52,394 nt of DNA from Candidatus Bathyarchaeota archaeon BA2 (GCA_001399795.1 LIHK01000006.1:1-52394), one strand, 5' to 3'; shown: positions 24,992 through 34,089, counted from the first letter of the stretch. Numbers and translations: made by a program. The notes: generated by a model not told the origin, from the sequence alone.

Positions 24992-25017
24992 AATGATAAT
25001 ATTGTAATATTATCATT
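24992..25017. promoter_or_regulatory. Perfect 12-bp AT-rich palindrome upstream of the radical SAM gene
   Basis: aatgataatatt and aatattatcatt flank a two-base centre (gt). The position is that of a promoter or operator for the gene starting at 24948. It could equally terminate the DUF2095-like gene ending at 25051. The two-base centre is too tight for an RNA hairpin loop, which favours a protein-binding operator. Confidence 0.45.
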
Positions 25018-25050
25018 GAAAGTTTGACAGGGCTTCTAGGTGGATTGGAA

Positions 25051-25395
25051 CTAGAGTTCCCCTTGTTTGAGATAATAGTCGTCTTCCTTTTTCGATCCGA
25101 AGCTTCTGACGCCTTTCTCTTTCAGCTGTTTCCTAAGCCTTTTAGCGTAGTCGTTGCTGATTTCTCTCCTCTTCTCAAGATAGCCAATTATTTCTTCTGC
25201 TTGTTGCTCGTTGTCGCATCTACGAATGAAATCGATTACGTCCGGCATGTAATTAGCAAACTTCTTACAAGACGCCTTCTCTCCGGTTGGAAGATCGGAT
25301 CGAACCGAAGTTATCGTTATTCCGTATTCTTTGCCCTCCATTTCCTGAGCTAAGTGTGGAAACATTTTCCTGAACTTTTCTTTGTCCATCTCCAT
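25051..25395 (-). CDS. DUF2095-like archaeal conserved protein
   Basis: About 114 aa, highly charged and helical, with MDKEKFRKMFPHLAQEM near the start as in the archaeal DUF2095 family and a Lys-rich tail. Function is unknown; the family is restricted to archaea. I took the ATG at 25395; an in-frame ATG at 25425 would add ten residues that do not fit the family start. It follows the nucleotidyltransferase and eS1 genes in the same direction. Confidence 0.65.
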   Translation of the reverse strand: MEMDKEKFRKMFPHLAQEMEGKEYGITITSVRSDLPTGEKASCKKFANYMPDVIDFIRRCDNEQQAEEIIGYLEKRREISNDYAKRLRKQLKEKGVRSFGSKKEDDYYLKQGEL

Positions 25396-25509
25396 TTTGT
25401 CTGGTACACTCCACACCGCTTGCATCGCTTGGTTGAGACCATTGTTTCTGCGTGTTCAATTTCTTCTATGAGGCAAGGGCTATTTAAGTTGACCGAAAAT
25501 GAGGTTTAT

Positions 25510-26130
25510 CTATGTTGGCACAAACTTTTGAAGCGATTTCTTCCTGAGAACTTTCTGAAGCTGAGGGCGGCTCAAACCAGTTACAGCATCCCCATATATT
25601 TCACATCTTTCTAACCGACCCCTTTTCTCAGGGTCTCGAACTACAACTTCCGCCTCGTAGCCGGAGGAGAGAACGAGATGGATGTGAAACGATGACTCTT
25701 TTTTGCCTCGTTTAGTCACCGAGCGCCACTCAGAACCAGTAATTCTGTACTCGTTTTTTTGAAGCTGACCAAGCACGGATTTTGGGTTCTGAGAAAATGC
25801 GAGGATGTCTATGTCGCTGTTTTGATGAGCTGTTCCTCTCCAAACGCTTCCAACAAGCCTTGGATTGAATTCCTTCAGCGACTCCATTATCTGGAGGGCT
25901 TCTTTCCGCATTTGGAAAAGCCGTTCTCTCCTTGAAGAACCCTCATTTTCTTCAGCGATTTTGTCAAGTTCCTCCGCAACCTCAAGGTTGCTTGGAAGAA
26001 CTCGAACTCCCAGCGTTTTTGCTGCTCGTTTCTTCGCTTGCTTATATTCCTTCTCTTGTGATGTATAGAGCAGAATGGCGGTTTCTCGGGCAACTCGCTT
26101 CTTTAAACCAGTTAGCCTGTTGGCTTCCAA
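25510..26130 (-). CDS. Pol-beta superfamily nucleotidyltransferase
   Basis: 206 aa. The signature GSVWRGTAHQNSDIDIL (94-110) gives the GS motif and the two metal-binding Asp (106, 108); a third carboxylate is likely in the later strand YEAEVVVRD. The first 80 residues form a Lys/Glu-rich helical domain. It could add nucleotides to RNA or protein; no tRNA CCA-adding domains are seen. It lies just downstream of eS1 in the same direction, a neighbourhood of translation genes. Substrate unknown. Confidence 0.8.
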   Translation of the reverse strand: MEANRLTGLKKRVARETAILLYTSQEKEYKQAKKRAAKTLGVRVLPSNLEVAEELDKIAEENEGSSRRERLFQMRKEALQIMESLKEFNPRLVGSVWRGTAHQNSDIDILAFSQNPKSVLGQLQKNEYRITGSEWRSVTKRGKKESSFHIHLVLSSGYEAEVVVRDPEKRGRLERCEIYGDAVTGLSRPQLQKVLRKKSLQKFVPT

Positions 26131-26176
26131 GATTTTTCCCTAAAGTAGATGTAATCGTAAGAGAACTTGATTGTTG

Positions 26177-26770
26177 CTATGCGGCGATTGCTGGTTGAAG
26201 GAGGAGCTTTGACTTTCGGATACCTACGTGGCGCAGAGGGGCTATTTTTTTAGCTTCATTGTAGATGTCGGAAGCGATTTTTCCTAAGACAATCTCTTGA
26301 GCGAATTGGTCGAAGGTAAGGGCACCCGCTTTTTCTTCAACAATTTTTTTCATGACGGCGCGTATTGAGTGTTCTTGGGAGGTCTTAATGCGCCAAAGGG
26401 TGAAAACGCAAACGGCCAGTCTCAGCTTGTAGCCATCCGTTGTCGTGGCGTTGAAGATTCCGTCTACTCGTGTTGTTCTTCTTCGAACTAGGCTTCTAAG
26501 ATAGTCTCGGGAGTATTCATGTCCCTTAAAGATTGTGCGAGCAGTTTTGTCCTCAACCTCTGTGACCGCAAAAAACATTTTCAGATATTGATGTGCAAAG
26601 TCGTTGGTGAGCTCGTAAAGTGTTGAGTCCACAATCCTCCCAACAATTTTTGAGGGGTCATCAGCAGGCAAGGCTCCTAACTCAACTCCGCCGAAGTATG
26701 GTGGAGACATTACCGTGTACCAATCCTTGCCACGCCACTTATCCTTGTGTCTTCTTTTCTTCTTTGACAC
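26177..26770 (-). CDS. rps3ae: Ribosomal protein eS1 (S3Ae)
   Basis: 197 aa with the eS1 family pattern: a basic N-terminus (KKKRRHKDKWRGKDWY), FKGHEYSRDYLRSLVRRRTTRVD in the centre and a helical C-terminus (ALTFDQFAQEIVLGKIASDIYNEAKKIAPLR). It is a component of the archaeal/eukaryotic small subunit near the mRNA exit channel. It lies beside serS and the pcc1-recJ-rps15 group, a common archaeal gene neighbourhood. Intact. Confidence 0.95.
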   Translation of the reverse strand: MSKKKRRHKDKWRGKDWYTVMSPPYFGGVELGALPADDPSKIVGRIVDSTLYELTNDFAHQYLKMFFAVTEVEDKTARTIFKGHEYSRDYLRSLVRRRTTRVDGIFNATTTDGYKLRLAVCVFTLWRIKTSQEHSIRAVMKKIVEEKAGALTFDQFAQEIVLGKIASDIYNEAKKIAPLRHVGIRKSKLLLQPAIAA

Positions 26771-26835
26771 TGCAGTCCCTCGTTGCGACTGAGAGATTTC
26801 GCATGAAAGTATTAAAAGCTTAGTGTTCTAGAAGG

Positions 26836-28113
26836 TTATTTGAGCCTTTCAATTCCGTCCATTAATGGTCTTAAAGCTTCAGGGATTATGACGGAACCAT
26901 CCTTTTGTTGATTTTGCTCCAGAATAGCTATTATGGTTCGGCTGGTTGCGAGGGCGGTGTTGTTTAAAGTGTGTACGAAACCGGCTGGAGCTTGCCCTTC
27001 TTTTTCTCTGTACCTTATGTTCAGTCTTCTTGCTTGGTAGTCTGTGCAGTTGGAGTTGGAACCAGCTTCTCTGTAGGTGCCGTCAGCCATCCAAATTTCT
27101 ATGTCGTATTTTTTCGCCGCTATTATCCCGATGTCTCCGGTGCAGACGTTGACAACCCTGAAGTGGAGTCCCAAGCTTTGGTAGAGGTCTTCAGAGTTTT
27201 TCTGCAGTTCTTCGTGGAATTTCCATGAGTCTTCTGGTAGGCAGAAGATGAATTGTTCAATTTTGTTGAACTGATGCGCTCTGAACAAGCCTTTTGTGTA
27301 TTTGCCGTGGGCGCCGACTTCTTTTCTGAAGCAGGGGCTGACCCCGACGAATTTTATTGGTAAATCTTTTTTGTTAATTATTTCGTTCATGTAGGTTGCG
27401 GCCATGGGGTGTTCGCTTGTTGCTATTAGGTATAGGTCTTCGCCTTCTAGTTTGTAGAGTTGGTCTCCGAAGAATTCTAGGTCTGTTACGCCTAGGTAGG
27501 GTTTCTTGCCCATCATGAAGGGGGGTTCTATCAGCGTATAACCTCTCCTTCTGAGAAAGTCTATAGTGTAGGTCATTATTGCGTAGTCTAGTCTGGCTAG
27601 GTCTCCTTTCAGATAGTAGAAGCCGTGACCAGCGATTTTGGCGGCCCTATCAAGGTCTATCAAACCCAGATTTAAAGCGATTTCCGCATGGTTTTTTGGT
27701 TTAAAATCAAACTTTGGTGGCTTGCCTACAACTTTTTCAACGACGTTTTCGCTTTCGTCTTTGCCGAAGGGAACTGACTCGTGGAGAATGTTGGGAAGTC
27801 TCATCAGAATGCGGTCTGCCTTCTCCTTGTATTCTTCTGCTTGCTTTTCCAGTTTCGCTATGTTTTGCGGTATCTTTTTTGCTTCTTCAAGTTGTTTGCT
27901 GGCGTCTTCGCCTTTTTTCTTTAGCTTTGCAATTTCAATGGTTACTACCTTTCTTTTGTGTCTTAGCTTGTTTACTTTTGTTAATAATTGTCTCCATTGC
28001 TTGTCGTATTTGATTAGGTCATCTAGCATTTTGAGTTTTTCGTTGTCTCCTCTTTTCTTTAGGTCTTTTCTAACGATTTCTGGGCGTTCTCTAATCAGCT
28101 TTATGTCTAACAT
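26836..28113 (-). CDS. serS: Seryl-tRNA synthetase
   Basis: 425 aa class II synthetase of the common type, not the rare methanogen form. The long N-terminal coiled-coil arm that reads the tRNA-Ser variable arm spans about residues 1-105. Motif 2 is in FVGVSPCFRKEVGAHG and motif 3 in NTLNNTALATSRTIIAILE. The strong GKYTKGLFRAHQF segment follows motif 2. It charges tRNA-Ser (and tRNA-Sec). Minus strand, 66 bp downstream of eS1 in position. Confidence 0.97.
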   Translation of the reverse strand: MLDIKLIRERPEIVRKDLKKRGDNEKLKMLDDLIKYDKQWRQLLTKVNKLRHKRKVVTIEIAKLKKKGEDASKQLEEAKKIPQNIAKLEKQAEEYKEKADRILMRLPNILHESVPFGKDESENVVEKVVGKPPKFDFKPKNHAEIALNLGLIDLDRAAKIAGHGFYYLKGDLARLDYAIMTYTIDFLRRRGYTLIEPPFMMGKKPYLGVTDLEFFGDQLYKLEGEDLYLIATSEHPMAATYMNEIINKKDLPIKFVGVSPCFRKEVGAHGKYTKGLFRAHQFNKIEQFIFCLPEDSWKFHEELQKNSEDLYQSLGLHFRVVNVCTGDIGIIAAKKYDIEIWMADGTYREAGSNSNCTDYQARRLNIRYREKEGQAPAGFVHTLNNTALATSRTIIAILEQNQQKDGSVIIPEALRPLMDGIERLK

Positions 28114-28385
28114 CCAACGTAGCCTCTGAACTGTTAACCTTTAGGGTTTTTACATAAAATCGAATATTTAACATATATGACGAAACTAGACTTGGATGTC
28201 TCTACTTCTATCCGATGTAGCTTCTATACAGTGCCTCAACATTATTTGTTGCACAAACGGCACAAAAACTGGAACACCTAGTCCAAGAAATAGTTGATTT
28301 GTCGGACAAAAAGAAAATTTTATTGTCAGACAAAACTGTTTAGTTATCTTCCTTTTTTTATATCTGTAGGGCGCTTCTATATATA
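28114..28385. other. Intergenic region with an unrecognised gene scrap
   Basis: A plus-strand frame without a start codon (28221-28343) encodes LFVAQTAQKLEHLVQEIVDL and then two similar short blocks (LSDKKKILLSDKT), reflecting a 13-base direct repeat with one mismatch (ttgtcggacaaaa and ttgtcagacaaaa). It looks like the tail of a lost helical protein. The serS promoter must also lie here. Confidence 0.3.
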
Positions 28386-28697
28386 CTATCCAACATTCTC
28401 AACGCAGTTGCGGTGCACCTTGAACTTCTTTGCGACTGAAAAAGCTTTTTCTGCAACGGAAACGCAGGATAAAAGGTCATCGATGGTGGCTATGAACGTC
28501 TCCAGTCTTGTTTCGCACTCTATTATTGTGAAAACTTTTGATCCTCTCTTCACTGTTTTGACGAACAGACCAGCCGGAACTTCTAGGTTGTCTGGAGAAA
28601 CGGCTTTTGCCACGGCTTCCGCCTCCCTCTCGTTTTTGTAGGAAAGCGTTAGTTGTAACTCCTGTTTACGGAAAGGATGCTTGTTTGAAGAGGTCAC
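28386..28697 (-). CDS. pcc1: KEOPS complex subunit Pcc1
   Basis: 103 aa with the Pcc1 pattern: an N-terminal strand and helix (ELQLTLSYKNEREAEAVAKAVSPDN), a middle strand and FIATIDDLLSCVSVAEKAF at the end. Pcc1 is the dimerisation subunit of the KEOPS complex that makes t6A37 in ANN-decoding tRNAs. The catalytic Kae1 and the Bud32 kinase are in the same window (31455-33092); Cgi121 is not seen. The ATG at 28697 is preceded by an A/T-rich spacer. Confidence 0.8.
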   Translation of the reverse strand: MTSSNKHPFRKQELQLTLSYKNEREAEAVAKAVSPDNLEVPAGLFVKTVKRGSKVFTIIECETRLETFIATIDDLLSCVSVAEKAFSVAKKFKVHRNCVENVG

Positions 28698-28863
28698 ATG
28701 CCCTCCCCCCTCTGGCTGAGAAGGATTGTCAAAGCACCCTATTAGTATTCTTTTTGCACCTCGTCAACATTTAGTTTCATGTCAAACTGGAAGTAGAGAC
28801 CAGCCAACACCTCTTCTATTTTGATTTTTATAATTTTAAAAGACTTTTGTAGGAAAGCACTAC

Positions 28864-30318
28864 TTAACTTTCAAGCTGCTTGCCTTCCAACTGTTTTTTG
28901 ACAAGCTCGTCCACGAGTTTAATGAAAGATTCCACGTTTTTGATGGGCACTTGGGCTCCGGCAGCTATGTCGTGTCCTCCTCCCCTACCTGAGTGTTTTT
29001 CTGCTGCAACACGTAAGACTTCTCCAAGGTTCAGCCCTTTATTTATTAGGGGCTCTAACCCCCTTGCGGATACTTTAACCATGTCTTCGCCGGAGACCAC
29101 TGAATAGGCAATGATAGGTTTTTCAAGTTTGGAAAGGGTTGTCGAGAGGATGGAGGAAACTGGACTAATAACATTCTCGTCTATGAAACCTTCTCCATGA
29201 ACGACATAGATGCTGTTCAATTCTTCCATGCGTTCAGGTTTTTCGGTCACCCAGCTTAGATATTTGGTTATGGTTCGCCTATATTCCTCCATCACAGCGC
29301 TTGCTTCATCGAGACACTTCGCCCGGTCTCCCATGCAGATGGCTACGCCAAGACCAGCTTTATCCATTCGCCCTGTAGCGTTGAGCAAAACCGTAAACTC
29401 CCGAGCATCCCTAAGTGGAGTCCAAGGCTCTTCACGTGTAAGCGTGTAAACGTCCCCGACCAAATTGAATGCCACATCGCTTGGAAAATTCTTTGACACG
29501 AAGTAATCTGCTAGGGCGGAGAAAAGCTTCTTCTTCTCCTCTTCTGAAAGGTCTCTCAAAGCGCGCCACTTATCCTTGCGCTTCGGTTTGATTCCTAGAC
29601 TTGCAAGAAATGCTAAACTTTTGTCTTCCTCTCCACTTATTCCCGGGATAAACGGATTTGTAGTGCGGGCTAGCGCCTGATGAATTGGACGTGTTTCCCT
29701 TCCGAAAAATAGGAGGTCAGTTTCAACTTTGAGATAACCCGCATTTACTGCATCCTCCACCATGTTTTCGTTGACCCCTCCCAATTTCCGTTGCTCATAT
29801 TTATTTTGCAGATCTCCTAGGGCTCCCATCACAGCGAGGTAAGCCAAGTCTATGTTATTTTTATCTAGAGCCTTGGCAACTAGGTACGCCACTCCAGCCC
29901 CGCTAAGGTCACGGGACCCGTCGACTCCATGAAGGTGAGGATTTACTTGGATGAAATTCGAAGGAGTTTCACTGATGGACTGATGATGGTCAAGGATGAT
30001 TACGCTATGGTTAGAGAGCTTTTCGCCAAGTAGGTCAAGGTAGCCGCTTCCAAAGTCGGTGAATATGGTTAGGGGAGACTTTTCCGCGGCTATTTCATCA
30101 ACTACCTTCTCATCCACCCACTTTAACACTCTGATGCGAAAGTTTCCTCCCAACCTAAGCAGGGATTTTCCTATGATAGCCGCCGCTGCCAAGCCGTCTG
30201 CATCTATATGAGAAGCTATTTGAATAAAATCGCCCTTTTCAACATGCTTCAAGATGAGACTTGCCGCCTCGGAGGCGTCTTTCATAAGGGCGTCGATCTG
30301 TTCTTTTTTTACAGGCAA
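28864..30318 (-). CDS. DHH-family single-strand nuclease (archaeal RecJ-like/GAN)
   Basis: 484 aa. The DHH domain has HIDADG (37-42), the metal-binding FTDFGSGY (86-93) and LDHHQS (109-114, the DHH motif). The C-terminal DHHA1 domain has SGRGGGHDIAAGA. Archaeal RecJ-like proteins are 5'-3' or 3'-5' single-strand exonucleases; some bind GINS as a Cdc45 counterpart. A GINS gene is at 9999-10583. All catalytic residues appear present, so it is probably an active nuclease. It lies downstream of rps15 with a 15-bp gap and upstream of pcc1. Confidence 0.9.
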   Translation of the reverse strand: MPVKKEQIDALMKDASEAASLILKHVEKGDFIQIASHIDADGLAAAAIIGKSLLRLGGNFRIRVLKWVDEKVVDEIAAEKSPLTIFTDFGSGYLDLLGEKLSNHSVIILDHHQSISETPSNFIQVNPHLHGVDGSRDLSGAGVAYLVAKALDKNNIDLAYLAVMGALGDLQNKYEQRKLGGVNENMVEDAVNAGYLKVETDLLFFGRETRPIHQALARTTNPFIPGISGEEDKSLAFLASLGIKPKRKDKWRALRDLSEEEKKKLFSALADYFVSKNFPSDVAFNLVGDVYTLTREEPWTPLRDAREFTVLLNATGRMDKAGLGVAICMGDRAKCLDEASAVMEEYRRTITKYLSWVTEKPERMEELNSIYVVHGEGFIDENVISPVSSILSTTLSKLEKPIIAYSVVSGEDMVKVSARGLEPLINKGLNLGEVLRVAAEKHSGRGGGHDIAAGAQVPIKNVESFIKLVDELVKKQLEGKQLES

Positions 30319-30333
30319 ACCCTAACACCAAAA

Positions 30334-30774
30334 CTAGATGAGGGAAGCTGCTTTAGCTTCGTACTTCCAGTCGGGTGGAAGCACACCTTTACGTTTATAG
30401 TATTTGCTGAGTTTGTGGATTTTAGCTTCGATAACCTGGAGAGCCCGTTTGTTGCCTAAATCCTTCTTGTTTTTATCCAGATGAACGCGAAGGCGCGCGG
30501 CTTTTCTTAGCAGTGTCTCAAAGTCCTCGGGAAGGGAGGGCGCCAACTCCGCTTCTTTCAAAATCCGAGAAATGGTTTTTCCAGTGATGGGTTTGGTTAA
30601 GGGGATGCCATGCTGGTCGCGTAAAATTGTCCCGATCTTGCTTGGTGGATGCCCCTCCTTCGCGAGCCTGATGACTAGGGCCTCTACTTCTTCAGGCGTG
30701 TACCTGCACCAAGTTGGCGGCCTTTTGGTGACCGGTCTTGTTTGGTGTGAATGCCCCTTTTTCTTCTTTGGCAA
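30334..30774 (-). CDS. rps15: Ribosomal protein uS15
   Basis: 146 aa, the archaeal/eukaryotic long form with the N-terminal extension (PKKKKGHSHQTRP, then RYTPEEVEALVIRLAKEGHPPSKIGTILRDQHGIP) and the uS15 core (LDKNKKDLGNKRALQVIEAKIHKLSKYYKRKG). It binds 16S rRNA helices 20-22 early in 30S assembly. Gene order rps15-recJ-pcc1 is conserved among archaea. Intact. Confidence 0.96.
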   Translation of the reverse strand: MPKKKKGHSHQTRPVTKRPPTWCRYTPEEVEALVIRLAKEGHPPSKIGTILRDQHGIPLTKPITGKTISRILKEAELAPSLPEDFETLLRKAARLRVHLDKNKKDLGNKRALQVIEAKIHKLSKYYKRKGVLPPDWKYEAKAASLI

Positions 30775-30895
30775 TTTTTATCCCTCGAAAGCTCCTTAAG
30801 AGCGGGTAATGCTGATATTTAAAATCTCTGTTATAAGGTTATGTTTGAACAAAGCCCACGAATTTTATAAAAGATAAGTTATGACAACAGGAGTC

Positions 30896-31471
30896 TCAAC
30901 GCGCGCTTGTATACCATTTAGCAAATTTACGTAGAGCTTCGGCGCGATGCGAATACTCGTTTTTCTCGATTGGGGTCATTTCTGCAAAGGTTCTTTTGTG
31001 ACCGCCTGAAGGTTCAAATATAGGGTCGAAGCCGAAGCCTGAGCTTCCACATTCTTCCATGGAAATTTTTCCTTTTGCTTTGCCTTGAAAACATTTTGGC
31101 GTCTCCTTTGGACCGCTGAAGGCGACAGCAGATTGAAAGTAGGCATCTCGTTTGTCAACGTTTTCCATCAATTTTAGGATTCCTTTGGTTCCTATGGTTC
31201 TGTAAACGTAGGAGGAGTAAGGTCCGGGGAAACCATTCAATGCTTCGATGAATAGACCAGCATCCTCCACAAAGACTGGCAAACCACATTTTTTCACGGC
31301 ATCTGTGGCGCCGGCTTTTGCGATGCTTTCTAGCTTGTCGTCTTGAATTTCAACAGCTTTTATTTTGAGCATAGCGACTGCAACCTTGTATTCAGCCAGT
31401 ACACGGCGGGCCTCGTTGAATTTATGAATGTTGCATGTTACGAAAAAGACTAGCCTACCTCTCGGAAACAT
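30896..31471 (-). CDS. rdgB: XTP/dITP diphosphatase (RdgB/HAM1 family)
   Basis: 191 aa housecleaning NTPase that removes inosine and xanthosine triphosphates. Family motifs are the N-terminal FVTCNIHKFNEA (nucleotide binding), VEDAGLFIEALNGFPGPYSSYV, and the C-terminal SGFGFDPIFEPSGGHKRTFAEM with HRAEALRKF. It overlaps bud32 by 17 bases on the same strand, a close coupling with the KEOPS kinase. Cytoplasmic. Confidence 0.95.
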   Translation of the reverse strand: MFPRGRLVFFVTCNIHKFNEARRVLAEYKVAVAMLKIKAVEIQDDKLESIAKAGATDAVKKCGLPVFVEDAGLFIEALNGFPGPYSSYVYRTIGTKGILKLMENVDKRDAYFQSAVAFSGPKETPKCFQGKAKGKISMEECGSSGFGFDPIFEPSGGHKRTFAEMTPIEKNEYSHRAEALRKFAKWYTSAR

Positions 31472-32087
31472 AGCGTCCCCTTCTCTCTATCTCCCGAATC
31501 TTTTCTAAAACATTTTTTGCCTCCTCTTCCCCCACGACCTCAACGTAACCTTCTATAACCGCTTCAAAACACTCCTTTGCATACTTGTAGTGGGTGCTTT
31601 GGAAAGCCCTCTTCATGAGATGCAAATCAACTCCCCTGTTCTCCAGTTCTGCGGACCTTTCACTCAGGCCGAAGTCAACGAAAACAATCTTGCCGTATGG
31701 CGTAAGAATCATGTTTGAAGTTGTGAGGTCTCCGTGGATGATTCCATGTTTGTGGAGGCGCCCAATCAGCCCGCCAATATGGCGACTTAAGCGAAGCCTC
31801 TCTTGTGGAGGAAGATCGTTTAGAACCTGTTTAACCTGCTTTCCCTCAACGAATTCCATGATAATGTTTGCCTCAGCTACGTCAACCATAAAAATTGTAG
31901 GCGTCGGAACCCCAGCTTCCTTTGCCTTGTGAATAACCTGAGGTTCATATATGGTTCTTTGGGACCGAATTTTTTCGTCTAGTTCCGGTATGCGATACTT
32001 TTTTGACAATCGTCGCTTCATTATTACCTTGCGGTTGTGCCACTCTTCCAAGTATAGGTTAGCTTCTGCACCCTTCTTGATAAGCAT
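31455..32087 (-). CDS. bud32: KEOPS complex kinase/ATPase Bud32
   Basis: 210 aa minimal kinase fold. The ATP site begins with KKGAEANLY and the Lys in RKVIMKRR; the catalytic loop is IIHGDLTTSNMIL and the metal-binding segment is FVDFGLSE. Bud32 acts as an ATPase that supports Kae1 in t6A synthesis. In some archaea it is fused to Kae1; here it is separate, starting 3 bp after the kae1 stop. It overlaps rdgB. Confidence 0.95.
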   Translation of the reverse strand: MLIKKGAEANLYLEEWHNRKVIMKRRLSKKYRIPELDEKIRSQRTIYEPQVIHKAKEAGVPTPTIFMVDVAEANIIMEFVEGKQVKQVLNDLPPQERLRLSRHIGGLIGRLHKHGIIHGDLTTSNMILTPYGKIVFVDFGLSERSAELENRGVDLHLMKRAFQSTHYKYAKECFEAVIEGYVEVVGEEEAKNVLEKIREIERRGRYVSER

Positions 32088-32090
32088 GGT

Positions 32091-33092
32091 TCAGCCCTCA
32101 ACCCAAGGCGCGTAAACCTCGTCCAGTCGCCACTTCAACTTGACAAAGCTCTTCTCCACAGGAAGCGTTATTTTGCTTTTGTAGGCAAGAATCCCGGTCC
32201 AAGCGATCATGGCTCCGTTGTCTAGAGCATACTCCTTTGGAACCACACAGAACCGAGCGTTATGTTCCTCAGCGATCACGTTAAGCATTGACTGCAGCCT
32301 TTTGTTGGCTGCTACCCCTCCGGTTAACAGAACCTCCAGCTTCTCAGTGTGGGCTAGAGCTCTCTCCGTTACCTCGGTTAGCATGGAGAAAGCCACTTCT
32401 TGGAGGCTGAAGCAAAGATCTTCTAAGCTATGCTTTCTTTCATGAAGAATCTGCACAGCTGCTGTGAGAAGCCCGCTGAAGGACAGATCCATGCCCTTCA
32501 CCGTGTAGGGAAGAGGAACGAAAGTTTTGCTTCGACTCGCCAATTCTTCCACCATGGCGCCGAAGGGCGCTCCCTTCCTTTGGCTCATACCAGCCTCCCT
32601 AGCGAAAACGTCGAGGCAGTTTCCTATGGCTATGTCCAAGGTTTCGCCGAAAACGCGGTATCTTCCAGCCTCAAAGGCAGAAATGATGGTGTTTCCTCCA
32701 GAAACGTAGAGAGTAACAGGGTCCACTGCTCCAGTTACAAGCTTGCCTATCTCGATGTGCGCGACGCAGTGGTTGACTCCTACCAATGGGACCCTAAGGT
32801 AGGAGGCTAAGGCTCGCGCTGCGGTTGCGCCAGTTCGGAGGCATGGTCCTAGTCCCGGTCCTTGAGAAAAAGCCACGATGCTTACGTCTTGAGGTTTTAT
32901 TCCCGCCCTTTCGAAGGCTTCTGCTAAGACCTTTCCGGCAACTTCAGCATGATGTCTAGCAGCCTCCCTTGGGTGAATCCCTCCTTTCTCAGGCATGTAG
33001 GCGCTGTTCGCGTTAGAGAGAACCCTGCCGTCAAAAGAGAGAATTGCGACGCCGAAATCGTCTGCTGTGCTTTCTATGCCTAGGCAGTACAT
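32091..33092 (-). CDS. kae1: tRNA N6-adenosine threonylcarbamoyltransferase Kae1
   Basis: 333 aa ASKHA-fold subunit of KEOPS that transfers threonylcarbamoyl to A37 of tRNA. It begins MYCLGIESTADDFGVAIL; the metal-binding His pair is in ARHHAEV, and NHCVAHIEIG and LYVSGGNT are the other nucleotide/metal loops. Length matches archaeal Kae1 without Bud32 fusion. It heads the operon kae1-bud32-rdgB. A diverged copy of its first codons lies 2.2 kb upstream at 35267-35293, beyond the split surface protein. Confidence 0.97.
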   Translation of the reverse strand: MYCLGIESTADDFGVAILSFDGRVLSNANSAYMPEKGGIHPREAARHHAEVAGKVLAEAFERAGIKPQDVSIVAFSQGPGLGPCLRTGATAARALASYLRVPLVGVNHCVAHIEIGKLVTGAVDPVTLYVSGGNTIISAFEAGRYRVFGETLDIAIGNCLDVFAREAGMSQRKGAPFGAMVEELASRSKTFVPLPYTVKGMDLSFSGLLTAAVQILHERKHSLEDLCFSLQEVAFSMLTEVTERALAHTEKLEVLLTGGVAANKRLQSMLNVIAEEHNARFCVVPKEYALDNGAMIAWTGILAYKSKITLPVEKSFVKLKWRLDEVYAPWVEG

Positions 33093-33163
33093 GGGTTAGT
33101 AGGGGTTGAAGGAAAATATATGTTGTGCGTTGCAGGTGTATTTCTTGCGTCCTGAGAGGCACG

Positions 33164-34072
33164 CTAACGCTTCAGAACAAGGTCACGGTGAGTGTGGCTG
33201 AACCTTGAACTGTGCCCACAGTAGCGATGATGGTGACCGTGCCTGAGGATACGCCAATAGCAAGTCCCCCCGGGGCTGACTATTGCCACTAATGGGTTAG
33301 AGCTTGTCCAAATGGCGGTGCCTGTAATATCAGCTGTGCTTCCATCAGAATAAGTCGCTGTTGCTGTGAACTGCTGGGTCTGACCTGCCGCTATAGAGGC
33401 ACTGGCTGGGGACACTTCTATCGATTGAAGGGTGATAGAAGTGAAGTGGGCGGTGACATTCTTATCCGAGTCCATAGTGATCGTGGTCGGATTCGTGCTA
33501 CCTGAGAGATCACCGCTCCAGTAGTCGAAAACATATCCAAGGGCGGGGACGGCGGTCACCGGCACCACCGTGCCCGATGGCAAACTGCCCCCAAGGGGAA
33601 TTACCCACCCTGCCCCAGATGGGCTAACTGACGTAGTGAGTTGATAAAACTGTAACGGAGGCGTGAACGGCAACTCCTCTTTGCTCAACAAGAAGAAGGC
33701 TGTATCCGCATATGGCACTCCACTCATAAGCTCCTCAGGAACATGAGTTACCGCCACCTTAAACTCATATTTGCCGCAGATGATCTCACCTTGCTCATCA
33801 ATAAGGTCATTGTTAAGGCCGATTATGCCAAGTTGTGAGCCAACAGAGAGACTATCGGCAATGCCTACTGCCAGGAGATTCACATTCACTGGTATTTCCG
33901 TTTGAGCAATGGCCGAGGCTACTGTTTTGAGCGGAAGATTATATCCTAGAGCGTAGCCGTCAAACTCCACGACCTTCCCCCAATATTGAGAGGGATCGCC
34001 AGTAACTGGGTTTAGTTCGCTGATATTCGCTACCTGCACTATATTCTCAACCAAGGTATCCACTATTAGCAC
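33164..34072 (-). CDS. C-terminal half of a split surface protein (InlB-like repeat and Big2 domain)
   Basis: 302 aa. It contains an InlB-type repeat (GYVFDYWSGDLSGSTNPTTI, then NVTAHFT) and a Big2 Ig-like domain (IEVSPASASIAAGQTQQFTA). It has no signal peptide of its own; upstream of its GTG the frame stays open back to 34103, where a five-base run (34099-34103) would join it to the 34090-35148 ORF if one base longer. At a second run of six C (33266-33271) the Big2 domain leaves its frame; in the other frame it ends properly as GVSSGTVTIIATVGTVQGS. Two homopolymer slips point to a pseudogene, sequencing error or slippage switch. Confidence 0.65.
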   Translation of the reverse strand: MLIVDTLVENIVQVANISELNPVTGDPSQYWGKVVEFDGYALGYNLPLKTVASAIAQTEIPVNVNLLAVGIADSLSVGSQLGIIGLNNDLIDEQGEIICGKYEFKVAVTHVPEELMSGVPYADTAFFLLSKEELPFTPPLQFYQLTTSVSPSGAGWVIPLGGSLPSGTVVPVTAVPALGYVFDYWSGDLSGSTNPTTITMDSDKNVTAHFTSITLQSIEVSPASASIAAGQTQQFTATATYSDGSTADITGTAIWTSSNPLVAIVSPGGTCYWRILRHGHHHRYCGHSSRFSHTHRDLVLKR

Positions 34073-34089
34073 AGGCTTAACGCGTATAA

